Shown here: positions 40,701 through 48,572 of the stretch, one piece after another
How positions within the stretch are numbered: the stretch's first letter is position 1
Layout: each line of letters starts with the position of its first letter
Translations under genes and position numbers: made by a program
Notes under the pieces: generated by a model
Database searches by the model: none
What the model was told of the DNA's origin: nothing
The model's input: only the letters and a program-made list of their open reading frames with translations
Source: an uncultured Clostridia bacterium
GTDB taxonomy: Bacteria; Bacillota; Clostridia; Oscillospirales; Acutalibacteraceae
Assembly (NCBI GenBank): GCA_944384985.1
Contig: CALWVM010000001.1
Span: 214,717 to 278,716 of the forward strand
Direction: 5' to 3'
DNA: 64,000 nt

Positions 40701-41912
40701 ATGAAAGATTTAAAACATCTTTACGAGTTTGAAAACCTGCTGCAGGAAGCCAACAACGCGCTTGTGCAAGAGGCAAAAGCACAGGGGAAGCTTGCGCTCG
40801 GCTACACCTGCTACCATGTCCCGGAGGTGCTGCTCAACTGCCCCGGCTGCTTTTCCGTGCGGCTGCGCGCCCCGCGGACGGGGTCTTTGGACATTGCGAC
40901 CTATTATATGAGCAATTTCCTGTGCGGCTACTCGAAAGCACTTTTAGAACGGGCGATTGAGGGCGGCTACAACTTTCTGGATGCGCTTCTCGGCTCGGAG
41001 ACCTGCTCCGAGATGAACCGCGCCTTAGAGCATTTTGAGCTGCTGCACCTTGTGGACAATCCGAACTTTTTCGTAAGCTTCATGGACGTCCCCTTTAAGA
41101 TCGAGCCCCACACCGTCAAGCACTATGTCAAGCAGGCGAAGGATAAGATCATCCATCCGCTTTCGGAAAAATACAACGTGGATTTTTCGGACGAGGCGCT
41201 TTTGAAAGCCGTCGCCGAGCACAACGAGGTCTGCCGCCTGATGACGGAGATCGGCAGCTACCGCAAAGAGGAGAACCCGCGCATCACAGGCTATGAATAC
41301 CACGTTTTGAACCTGATTACATACTGCTGCCCGAAGTCTCTCATTTTGGATAAGCTGCGCGAGACCGCCGAGGAGTTAAAAACGCGCGAGCCCGACGAAA
41401 AGAAGAACTACCGCGCGAAGATCGTGGTGGTCGGCTCGGAAATGGATGATCCCGAGTTTACAAAGCTGATCGAAGAAAGCGGTGCGCTGGTTGTGGCGGA
41501 CCGGTTCTGCTTCGGCTCTATCCCGGGCAGGGAGGAGATCCATATCGACCCGAACGAGGACATCCTCACGCAGATCTGTAAGCATTACATGGTCACAAGC
41601 CAGTGCCCGCGGTATATGAGCCACGAAAAGGTGCAGGAACGCCGCGATACCGTAAGGCGGCTTGTAAAGGAATATCACGCCGACGGCGTTTTGTACGAGC
41701 AGATCAAATTCTGTGAGTATTGGGGCTACGAGCGCGCGCTCGCATCGCACATTATGAACGACGAATACGGCGTGCCGTCCGCGTCCGTGGACCGGCAGTA
41801 TACGGCTTCCTCCTCCGGGCAGCTTCGGACGCGCGTGCAGGCATTTGTGGAAAGCCTTGAGATCAAAAAGATCGCAAAGGCGAGGGAGGCGAACGTCCAT
41901 GCTCAAGGATAA
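40701..41912 (+). CDS. 2-hydroxyacyl-CoA dehydratase-family subunit (HgdB/BcrC-like), smaller subunit
   Basis: The 403-aa protein of the HgdB/BadD/BcrC fold contains GYTCYHVPEVLLNCPGCFSVRL near the start, then LLGSETCSEMNRA, YCCPKS, VADRFCFGS, VTSQCPRYMS and LYEQIKFCEYWGYER, giving cysteines spaced as in this family's Fe-S cluster ligands. Family members use an activase and ATP to make a strongly reducing cluster for dehydration or reduction. AAGGAGG precedes ATG 40701. The substrate is unknown. Confidence 0.88.
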   Translation: MKDLKHLYEFENLLQEANNALVQEAKAQGKLALGYTCYHVPEVLLNCPGCFSVRLRAPRTGSLDIATYYMSNFLCGYSKALLERAIEGGYNFLDALLGSETCSEMNRALEHFELLHLVDNPNFFVSFMDVPFKIEPHTVKHYVKQAKDKIIHPLSEKYNVDFSDEALLKAVAEHNEVCRLMTEIGSYRKEENPRITGYEYHVLNLITYCCPKSLILDKLRETAEELKTREPDEKKNYRAKIVVVGSEMDDPEFTKLIEESGALVVADRFCFGSIPGREEIHIDPNEDILTQICKHYMVTSQCPRYMSHEKVQERRDTVRRLVKEYHADGVLYEQIKFCEYWGYERALASHIMNDEYGVPSASVDRQYTASSSGQLRTRVQAFVESLEIKKIAKAREANVHAQG

Positions 41913-43515
41913 GCTAAAAAAACTGAAAAACATCAAAATCGAGCCGGATAAAATCAAAGCGTATGCCGTCGATATGTTCGGGAAACCTGCGGGCTTAGGC
42001 GACCTGTACCGCGAGCACACTGCCCTTTTGAAGCACCGCGAGTGGCGCGGCGCGGGCGACACCTTATATGATTACTACCGTTGGCTTGTCAACTGGAAAG
42101 ACATGATCGCTATGGTCGGCAAAGCCCCCGTGTCGTGTGTGAAGGGCTTAATGCGGTACCGCTGGTTTGCCTCCTATCTTTCCGCACCCGCCTTTGTGGA
42201 CCGCCATGTGATGGGGCTTCGCGGGCCGCAGCTGAGAATGGCGCATCTGCACTACAACATGATCGTCAAGCACACCACGAAGCTCATCGGCATTTCGATG
42301 CGTGCGGACGAGCGGTTCCACCCGGGCAATAAATTGTCCAAAAAAATCGTGCTGATGGATGAGATCGTCCCGAACGAAGTCTTTACGGGCTTCCCGAACC
42401 TGATCCCCATCCCGCTGCAGACGCTGCCGATCTTTTTGGCGTCCATGGTTGACCAGCAGATCACGCCGCCGTATCTCGAGGTCACGGAAAGCTACGGCGT
42501 CCCGGCGGACGTCTGCCCGCTGCCGAGCGGGGAGGCCGGCGTTGCCATTGAAGACGATTACCCGAAGATCGGCTGCTGCATGATCTCCACTAATATGCCC
42601 TGCGACGGCTCCATTATGAACACCTCTTTCCTCGACCGGCGCTTGCAGCTGCCGTCGCACGTTTTCGGCGTGCCGCTGCGCTACAATGACGAGGACGTGC
42701 AGGAATACGGCGTGGAGGAGATCAAGTCTTTGATCGCCTATGTGGAAGAGCAGACCGGCGAAAAATTCGACTGGGACGCTTTCTTCTCCAAAATGCGCGA
42801 TTATAACGAGCAGCTGGATTACGAGCTCCAGAAATGGGACGTGAACAAGACCGATTACCCGCAGATGACCGGCGCGTGCTTCTGGCTGTACCGTATTTTC
42901 TATTTCAATCTGTCGGGCGGCTCGAACAAGCGCTTCTTGAAGGTGGACAAAAAGGTCAACAAGATCATGATGCAGGCGTATGAAAAGAAAACGCCCGTCT
43001 CCAAAGTGATGCGCCACCGCGCCGTCGTGTGGTCCTGCCCGGCGAACTATTATACGAGCTTTGCCAACTGGCTGGAAAACTGCTGGGGCATCAACGTTGT
43101 GATGGATATGGAAACGATGATTTCCTATTTGGAGATCAGCGCGGACGACAAAGAGCAGGCGCTGCGCGACTTAGCCCGGACCTATCAGCGCTCCATCATG
43201 CGCAAGCACACCAAAGGCGGCTACCGCAATGTTGTGGATGAGCTCTGGCGCATCGTCGAGGAATACCATGTCGATACGGTCATCATGTACGACCAGATCT
43301 CCTGCAAGGGCATGGACGGCTTGAACGGCATTTTCGACGATCAGGCGCGCGAGCGCAATGTCCACTTCATCTGGGTCAAGCAGGACCTGATGGACCCGCG
43401 GACGATCTCGCGGCGCGATATGCGCGACCAGGTGAACAAATACATGCAGACTGTTTTGCAGGAAGAGCCCGTCGACCCCACACTGCTGGATTTCGAAGAC
43501 GATCTTGCCTGGTAA
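41899..43515 (+). CDS. 2-hydroxyacyl-CoA dehydratase-family subunit, larger subunit
   Basis: The 538-aa protein belongs to the same superfamily. It contains VCPLPSGEAGVAIEDDYPKIGCCMISTNMPCDGS, a long middle, VVWSCPANYYTSFANWLE and a late TVIMYDQISCKGMDGLN, which is the cluster-domain finish. GGGAGG precedes ATG 41899, which overlaps the smaller-subunit gene by 14 nt. The two subunits are unequal and clearly different, unlike the single-gene double-cubane-cluster reductases, so a heterodimer is expected. Confidence 0.86.
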   Translation: MLKDKLKKLKNIKIEPDKIKAYAVDMFGKPAGLGDLYREHTALLKHREWRGAGDTLYDYYRWLVNWKDMIAMVGKAPVSCVKGLMRYRWFASYLSAPAFVDRHVMGLRGPQLRMAHLHYNMIVKHTTKLIGISMRADERFHPGNKLSKKIVLMDEIVPNEVFTGFPNLIPIPLQTLPIFLASMVDQQITPPYLEVTESYGVPADVCPLPSGEAGVAIEDDYPKIGCCMISTNMPCDGSIMNTSFLDRRLQLPSHVFGVPLRYNDEDVQEYGVEEIKSLIAYVEEQTGEKFDWDAFFSKMRDYNEQLDYELQKWDVNKTDYPQMTGACFWLYRIFYFNLSGGSNKRFLKVDKKVNKIMMQAYEKKTPVSKVMRHRAVVWSCPANYYTSFANWLENCWGINVVMDMETMISYLEISADDKEQALRDLARTYQRSIMRKHTKGGYRNVVDELWRIVEEYHVDTVIMYDQISCKGMDGLNGIFDDQARERNVHFIWVKQDLMDPRTISRRDMRDQVNKYMQTVLQEEPVDPTLLDFEDDLAW

Positions 43516-43558
43516 TTGCAGAAACAATCCATTGGATAGAAAGGGTATGTGAATCCAT

Positions 43559-44359
43559 ATGAAATATTTCGGCGGCTGTGATGTAGGCTCTACCTACACA
43601 AAATGCGTTATTTTAGACGAGAACGGGAAAATGGTCGCGGCGGTCACGAACCGCAGCAAGATCAATCCCGTCCAGTCTGCACAGATCGCGCTGGACGATG
43701 CGATCGCGCAGGTCGACGACCTGCACAGCGCAAAGGATCTTTCTTATCTCATCGGCACGGGCTACGGCCGCAACAAGGTCCCGTTTGCCGAGGAAAACAT
43801 CTCTGAGATCAGCTGCCACGCCATGGGCGTGCATGTGACCAACCCCGAGGTCAAGGCTATCATCGACATCGGCGGGCAGGACGTCAAGGGCATTTCCATT
43901 GACACGGACGGCACGGTCAAAAACTTTGCCATGAACGACAAATGCGCCGCGGGCACGGGCAGGTTTTATGAGGCGATGGCAAATGCGTTTGAAATGAGCC
44001 TCCCGGAATTCTCCAAGCTCTCGCTGAGCGCAAAGAACACGATCCCCATCACGGCGCAGTGCACCGTGTTCGCCGAAAGCGAGGTCATCTCCCTCGTCGG
44101 CGAGGGCAAGCCGATGGATGAGATCGCCGCAGGCATTCAGCTTGCGGTCGCAAAACGCTGCTTCGTCATGGCGAAAAAGGCCGGCGCGACGGACAGCATC
44201 ACCTTAACGGGCGGGTGCGCGAAAAACGAAGGACTCAAACAGGCGATCGAAAAGGTGCTCAAAATCAAGGTGGTCGAGCTCTCGACCGACCCGCAGCTGA
44301 TGGGGGCGCTCGGCGCCGCCGAATACGCAAGGCAAAAAGGCATGGCGAAAGCCGGTTGA
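43559..44359 (+). CDS. 2-hydroxyacyl-CoA dehydratase activase (HgdC-like)
   Basis: The 266-aa ASKHA-fold ATPase has GCDVGSTYTKCVI (phosphate 1), IDIGGQDVKGI, and NDKCAAGTGRF and TAQCTVFAESEV, the two cysteines that let an HgdC homodimer share one [4Fe-4S] cluster, then TGGCAKNEGL. It is the ATP-driven electron injector for HgdAB-type enzymes, which fits its place 43 bp after the two subunits. The reductant (ferredoxin or flavodoxin) is not encoded here. Confidence 0.94.
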   Translation: MKYFGGCDVGSTYTKCVILDENGKMVAAVTNRSKINPVQSAQIALDDAIAQVDDLHSAKDLSYLIGTGYGRNKVPFAEENISEISCHAMGVHVTNPEVKAIIDIGGQDVKGISIDTDGTVKNFAMNDKCAAGTGRFYEAMANAFEMSLPEFSKLSLSAKNTIPITAQCTVFAESEVISLVGEGKPMDEIAAGIQLAVAKRCFVMAKKAGATDSITLTGGCAKNEGLKQAIEKVLKIKVVELSTDPQLMGALGAAEYARQKGMAKAG

Positions 44360-44373
44360 GGGGAAGGGCGAGT

Positions 44374-44532
44374 ATGATAAAAGCGATTGCAAAGATCCTG
44401 ACCGCTTTGGCAGCATTTTTTGGGCTCACGTTCACGATCTATTGGTTCAATCTGGACATGAAGCTCGTGCGTAAAATCTATGATGCGCTGCAAAAGCACT
44501 ATGACAATCTGAAGAGAGACAAACGGTTATAA
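44374..44532 (+). CDS. 52-aa micro membrane protein in the dehydratase cluster
   Basis: ATG 44374 follows GAGGGGAAGGG, and TAA overlaps the next ATG by one base. A hydrophobic N-terminal segment (IAKILTALAAFFGLTFTIYWF) is followed by a basic amphipathic helix, MKLVRKIYDALQKHYDNLKRDKRL. Tight spacing and native codon use support a real gene. It could tether the soluble enzymes to the membrane. No family is recognised. Confidence 0.7.
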   Translation: MIKAIAKILTALAAFFGLTFTIYWFNLDMKLVRKIYDALQKHYDNLKRDKRL

Positions 44533-45224
44533 TGGATTTCTATAATGATTTGATCCGCGATACGTCAGCCCTGCTGCAAGGGACTAAGAGCTGCGCGTAT
44601 CCGTATACGCCGGGGAAGGCGTGGCCGGACGCGGGCCGCAACGAGGTGATCCTGCAGCGCGACACCGCCTTTGAATTAAACGGCGTCGGCTTCAACCTCA
44701 TCACGTCCGAACCGGTCGAAAGCGGCATCGCTGTTTACGGCGACGAGCTCGGCAGTATCCGCCAAAGCCGGCATTTTGCGCGCGTCTGCCTGATCGGGAT
44801 GCGCGACGACGCCGGGGACGAGCAAAAGACGTATGACCGGATCCGGAAAGTCGAATTTGTAAAATACCACTGCTTCCCGAAAGGCTATATGATCCGTACC
44901 GCTTCGCGCAGCCATAAAGAGGTTGTCCGCGTGAGCAAAAGCGCCGTGCAGGGCGGCATCAGCTTCGAAAAGGTGGGCAACCTGCTTCTATCCGCTTATT
45001 TGGAAAAACCGGCGGTGGAGGGCATCAAGATCCTTTTCCTGACCGACCCGCAGCTCGACTACGCGAAGCTGGAAAAAATCGCGGCAAAGACCCACGCGGT
45101 CACCGAAACGCTCAACCACATTATGAACAGCGTCAACTTCGATTGCAGCACCTGCAACCTGAAGCCGATCTGCGATGAGGTCGAGGGAATGCGCGAGCTG
45201 CATTTCAAACGCGCGGGGATGTAA
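44532..45224 (+). CDS. CO dehydrogenase/acetyl-CoA synthase-like protein
   Basis: The 230-aa soluble protein contains GTKSCAYPYTPGKAWPDAGRNE near the start, KVEFVKYHCFPKGYMIRTASRSHKE in the middle, and a C-terminal SVNFDCSTCNLKPICDEVEGMRELHF with a C-x2-C-x5-C set. I associate this pattern with short proteins annotated as CODH/ACS beta-subunit-like; the Cys-Gly-Cys of an A-cluster is not seen. Together with the CooC-like ATPase it links the operon to Ni-Fe-S chemistry. The assignment is from memory of family patterns, so moderate. Confidence 0.6.
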   Translation: MDFYNDLIRDTSALLQGTKSCAYPYTPGKAWPDAGRNEVILQRDTAFELNGVGFNLITSEPVESGIAVYGDELGSIRQSRHFARVCLIGMRDDAGDEQKTYDRIRKVEFVKYHCFPKGYMIRTASRSHKEVVRVSKSAVQGGISFEKVGNLLLSAYLEKPAVEGIKILFLTDPQLDYAKLEKIAAKTHAVTETLNHIMNSVNFDCSTCNLKPICDEVEGMRELHFKRAGM

Positions 45225-45249
45225 AGTCTGTGGGCAAAAAACAAGGGAA

Positions 45250-45283
45250 AAGGGCAGTAAGCCACAATCGGCTTGCTGCCCTT
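45250..45283 (+). terminator. Hairpin after the dehydratase cluster
   Basis: AAGGGCAG-T-AAGCC pairs with GGCTT-G-CTGCCCTT around ACAATC. The T tract is weak (TTAGAGTG), but the position fits a terminator. Confidence 0.55.
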
Positions 45284-45308
45284 AGAGTGTGTCAAAAAAG
45301 GGACTTTG

Positions 45309-45354
45309 CTCCCCTTGTCAGGGGAGCTGTCGAGCGAAGCGAGACTAAGGGGTA
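45309..45354. repeat. CTCCCCTTGTCAGGGGAG repeat
   Basis: Stem CTCCCCTTGTCAGGGGAG followed by CTGTCGAGCGAAGCGAGACT and AAGGGG; a common style of gut-Clostridia intergenic repeat. It is followed by the related repeat at 45381-45436. Confidence 0.5.
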
Positions 45355-45380
45355 GTCGGAAACCTTGATATTTCACTGAT

Positions 45381-45436
45381 TCTCTCCCTCCGTCACGCGC
45401 AAAGCGCGTGCCACCTCCCTCGTCAGAGGGAGAAAA
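45381..45436. repeat. CTCCCTCC/ACCTCCCTC repeat, copy 2
   Basis: TCTCTCCCTCC, a variable hairpin (CACGCGCAAAGCGCGTG), CCACCTCCCTC and AGAGGGAGAAAA; ends are shared with 27796-27858. A further hairpin, GAGAGCG-CAAGC/GCTTG-CGCTCT, lies at 45456-45489. Confidence 0.5.
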
Positions 45437-45507
45437 AAGACTTAATTGACAGTCTGAGAGCGACAAGCCAAAATCAGCTTGCCGCTCTACGTTTATTTAC
45501 CTGCGCA

Positions 45508-45708
45508 TCATGCGATCTTCTGCATCCACGCGTCGTATTTTTTGAACACTTTTTCGAGGATCTTGGCGCTGTCGGCGCTGACGAACAGCACCTTCACGCC
45601 GCTGTGTTCCCGCCGAACGCGAGCGCGCACCCGCTCGAAAATGCGTGCGCTCGGGCGGTAGGTATCCACTGCCGTTTTCAGCAGTGCGTCTGTGTCATGC
45701 AGATTCAT
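45508..45708 (-). CDS. 66-aa protein downstream of an ECF sigma factor
   Basis: A small soluble, basic protein (MNLHDTDALLKTAVDTYRPSARIFERVRARVRRE...). It overlaps the sigma factor's end by 14 nt, so it is translationally coupled. It lacks a membrane helix and so is not a standard membrane anti-sigma; a soluble sigma modulator is only a possibility. Confidence 0.6.
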   Translation of the reverse strand: MNLHDTDALLKTAVDTYRPSARIFERVRARVRREHSGVKVLFVSADSAKILEKVFKKYDAWMQKIA

Positions 45709-46201
45709 TCGTCTTTGCCTCCCGTTCCAAATTTTCTGAAAATAGGCCTTTTGCCTTTTGCAGCCGCGTGCGCACAGCGGACGCCGTCACACCGAGCAGT
45801 TCGCCGATCTCTTCACTTTTGAAGCCGAAGCTTTTTAAGGTCAGCAGCTCGGCGCAGTCCGCAGGCAGCGCCGCAAATGCGCGCTGCACGGCAAGCCGCG
45901 TTATGTCGTCGGGCGCACTGGCCGGGTCGGGCTGCGCCTCATCGAGCGGCTGCGTCTCGCGCGAAGCGTAGGCGCGCCGCAAAAAGTCATTTTTGAGGTT
46001 CACGGCACAGCGGAACACCCACGCGCGCCAGTTGTCGGGGACCCTTTCGCTGTCAACGGCGCGCCACACACGCAGAAAGATTTCCTGCGTGAGGTCCTCC
46101 GCCTCCTGCGCACCGAAGCAGACGTTAAAATAGGCGAACACATCCGAAAACAGCGCCCCATAAACCGCGTCAAACGCTTCGTTTTTCTCCTGCGCGTTCA
46201 T
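45695..46201 (-). CDS. ECF-type RNA polymerase sigma factor
   Basis: The 168-aa protein has region 2 with EAEDLTQEIFLRVWRAV and WRAWVFRCAVNLKNDFLRR, a linker, and region 4 with LPADCAELLTLKSFGFKSEEIGELLGVTASAVRTRLQKAKG, a helix-turn-helix for -35 recognition. It is a SigW/RpoE-like extracytoplasmic-function sigma without a visible anti-sigma partner. It is coupled by ATGA to the 290-aa gene upstream and overlaps the 66-aa gene downstream. Confidence 0.92.
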   Translation of the reverse strand: MNAQEKNEAFDAVYGALFSDVFAYFNVCFGAQEAEDLTQEIFLRVWRAVDSERVPDNWRAWVFRCAVNLKNDFLRRAYASRETQPLDEAQPDPASAPDDITRLAVQRAFAALPADCAELLTLKSFGFKSEEIGELLGVTASAVRTRLQKAKGLFSENLEREAKTNESA

Positions 46202-47070
46202 CGTCTCCGAATCTTTGCGACGTCATGCGCCAAGAGCTGCACCACGTCAAAGGTGTCTTTCGTCGCGCGGATCTGCGCAACATCTACAATCAGACAGACC
46301 TTTTCGAGCAGCAGCTCGGCGGTCACGTCCTTTTCGATATAGAGCTTTACAATGTCCATCAGCACGAGCCTGCCCGGGACGTTTTCCAAAAGAGTCTTGG
46401 TCAAATGGAATTCATGCAGATCCTTTTTGAAAAGAACGTCCGTGTCTATATTGGCATATGTGACTTCTTTGGCGCTTAAAGAAAGCGCGCTTTTTTGTAC
46501 GCTCGGGTGCGCGACGACCAGATCCGCCGTCACTTCGCCGTGCGCCTCAGCGGGGACAGCCATTACAAAGACGAGACTGCCGTAATAACGGTTTTTGCCG
46601 TCGCCGAGGAACCGCTCGGCGGGCAGGATCGCGCCGTCCGGCAAAAGCTCCACCGCCGAAAGATCAACGGCGTCCACCTTACCGTTGACACACAGGAATT
46701 TAAGCTGTCCGCTGTTCTGGTTGCGCTGGTCGCAAACCACTTTCCCGTTGACGATCAGCGAGACCTGTTTGTTCTCCGAAAGCGGCATAATGATCGCCGT
46801 ACCGTTGATGACGCAGATGCTGTTGTTTGGCAGGTTATTGTTGCTTAAGACAGTTTTGCCGTTGAAGGTGAGCGTTTCGATATCTGCGTCCGCGTAGACA
46901 GTGGACGCGACGTTTTTCATATCGATTTTCGCGAACGCCGCGCGGGTTTGTTCGTCACAGCCTTTCGGCAGGATCACCAGCGCCGCGTTGTGCACCGCCT
47001 CGACAGACGACGCGGCTTCCGGCGTGTTGTAGCTGCGCAGGTCGCAGACCGCCACATTTTGAAATTTCAT
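46198..47070 (-). CDS. Conserved hypothetical protein in the ECF sigma operon
   Basis: The 290-aa protein starts MKFQNVAVCDLRSYNTPEAASSVEAVHNAALVILP. The middle consists of short beta strands with many Asn/Gly turns (LSNNNLPNNSICVINGTAIIMP, VSLIVNGKVV, FLCVNGKVDAV), suggesting a beta-helix or repeated-strand fold like bactofilins. The C-terminal third is helical/beta, with DTDVLFKKDLHEF. AAAGGGA precedes ATG 47070. First gene of the sigma operon, so it may act as sensor, regulator or target. Family not recognised. Confidence 0.7.
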   Translation of the reverse strand: MKFQNVAVCDLRSYNTPEAASSVEAVHNAALVILPKGCDEQTRAAFAKIDMKNVASTVYADADIETLTFNGKTVLSNNNLPNNSICVINGTAIIMPLSENKQVSLIVNGKVVCDQRNQNSGQLKFLCVNGKVDAVDLSAVELLPDGAILPAERFLGDGKNRYYGSLVFVMAVPAEAHGEVTADLVVAHPSVQKSALSLSAKEVTYANIDTDVLFKKDLHEFHLTKTLLENVPGRLVLMDIVKLYIEKDVTAELLLEKVCLIVDVAQIRATKDTFDVVQLLAHDVAKIRRR

Positions 47071-47142
47071 CTCAATTCCCTTTCCATGTGTTTCTGTAAA
47101 GTAAGACGCACCGTGCACGCACTTTGTCCGTTTTAGACGATG

Positions 47143-47297
47143 GATATTAGATGTTAGATGTGCGGGGGGGGGGAGGAAGTGACCGAAAAAACCGAACCGG
47201 GAAATTGCCCGCCCCTACCTGGTTTGCACTAACTTTCGGCTTCGCAGAAAACCCGCCCATTCCACATCTAATATCTAACGTCTAACATCTAAAATCT
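47143..47297. repeat. Inverted TTAGATGT tracts flanking a G10 run
   Basis: TATTAGATGTTAGATGTG at the left and, in inverse, CACATCTAATATCTAACG plus TCTAACATCTAAAATCTA at the right bound about 110 bp that include ten consecutive G (47164-47173). The same inverted arrangement bounds 52506-53000. Confidence 0.6.
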
Positions 47298-47778
47298 ATT
47301 TATGGTATTTCCCGCCGTTCTGAATTTGGAACGCACGGTAAATCTGCTCTAAGAGCATCACGCGCGCAAGACGGTGCGGAAAAGTCATTTTCGACATGGA
47401 AAGGCGAAAATCCGCCCGCCGTTTGACTTCGTCGGAAAGCCCAAAAGAGCTGCCGAGCACAAAAACAAGCTCGCTTTTTCCCTCCAAAGCGAGCGCAGAT
47501 ATTTTTTGACTAAGCGCTTCGCTTGAAAGCATTTTGCCCTCAATGCAAAGCGCTAACACATAGGCATTTTTCGGAATCTTCGCCAGGATCTGTGCGCCCT
47601 CGCGTTCGAGCGCTTTTTGGATCTGCGCCTCTGAGGGATTTTCGGGCAGCGGTTCGGGGGAAAGCTCGACCAAATGCAGCCGGCAGAATGCCGAAAGCCG
47701 CTTTTCATATTCCGCGCAGAAGTCGCGCACATACTTTTCCCGGCATTTGCCGGGCGACAGGATCGTTATCGTGAACAC
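47296..47778 (-). CDS. rlmH: 23S rRNA (pseudouridine1915-N3)-methyltransferase
   Basis: The 160-aa SPOUT enzyme methylates pseudouridine 1915 in helix 69. FCAEYEKRLSAFCRLHLVEL, the glycine-rich FVLGSSFGLSDEV knot motif and MTFPHRLARVMLLEQIYRAFQI with the typical ending GGKYHK are present. The start is GTG 47778, which overlaps the upstream metallo-hydrolase gene by 13 nt; coupling of rlmH to this hydrolase is common in Firmicutes. Confidence 0.97.
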   Translation of the reverse strand: MFTITILSPGKCREKYVRDFCAEYEKRLSAFCRLHLVELSPEPLPENPSEAQIQKALEREGAQILAKIPKNAYVLALCIEGKMLSSEALSQKISALALEGKSELVFVLGSSFGLSDEVKRRADFRLSMSKMTFPHRLARVMLLEQIYRAFQIQNGGKYHK

Positions 47779-48569
47779 AGCCGCACCGCTTTCTCTGCCC
47801 AGACAGGGCTTGCGACCGTCAGGGTAATGTCATCGCCGCAGACGGCGCCCGCCGCCTCCAGGGCATCCGCCGTCACACGGTATGCCAGTTCGGGCAGGTT
47901 GTTTTGCTCGCTTAAATGGCCTAAAAACAGGTGCTGCGTGCCGCTTTCCGCCAAAAGGCAGGCTGTTTCGGCGCACACCTCGTTGCATAGGTGCCCGTGC
48001 GTGCCGAGGATGCGCTTTTTGAGCGGATAAGGGTACTGCGGATTGCTTTGCAGCATTCGCACGTCGTGGTTGGATTCCAGCAGCACAGTCTCGCAGCCGC
48101 GGATCGCCGAAAGCACGGTGTCGGTCATTTCGCCGAGGTCGGTGGCAATCGCCACGCGCGAGCCATCCTCCGCCGTGAGCACATAACCGCAGCTCTCACG
48201 GCTGTCGTGCGGGGTGCGGAAATTTTGGACGAACAGCGCGCCGCAGTCCGTGCCCGCCTCGCTCAAGACGAACGCGTCGAACCGACCGTCCAAAATGCGC
48301 ATATCGTCGAGCGCCTCCAGCGTGCCGGCGGTTGCGTAGACGGGTGTGTGGTATTTTGCTGCAAATACGCGAAGCCCGCTGACGTGGTCCGAGTGCTCAT
48401 GCGTGACGAACACCGCGCGGATGCTGTCGGGCGCAACGCTGATGTTGTGCAGCGCCGCCTCCGTCTGGCGGCAGGAGCGCCCAACATCCACGAGCACGCC
48501 GCCGCCTTCGGCGCCGATGTAAATCGAATTCCCTTTGCTGGAAGAAAACAGGGGACAAAACGTAGTCAT
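47766..48569 (-). CDS. MBL-fold metallo-hydrolase (YycJ/WalJ-like)
   Basis: The 267-aa protein begins FCPLFSSSKGNSIYIG, with the metallo-beta-lactamase motif VTHEHSDHVSGL, ATDLGEMTD, SNHDVRML and a late GHLSEQNN. It resembles YycJ/WalJ, linked to cell-wall signalling and DNA repair in Gram-positives. It is coupled to rlmH downstream and follows the GDPD gene by 3 nt. Confidence 0.93.
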   Translation of the reverse strand: MTTFCPLFSSSKGNSIYIGAEGGGVLVDVGRSCRQTEAALHNISVAPDSIRAVFVTHEHSDHVSGLRVFAAKYHTPVYATAGTLEALDDMRILDGRFDAFVLSEAGTDCGALFVQNFRTPHDSRESCGYVLTAEDGSRVAIATDLGEMTDTVLSAIRGCETVLLESNHDVRMLQSNPQYPYPLKKRILGTHGHLCNEVCAETACLLAESGTQHLFLGHLSEQNNLPELAYRVTADALEAAGAVCGDDITLTVASPVWAEKAVRLCSR

Positions 48570-48572
48570 AAA

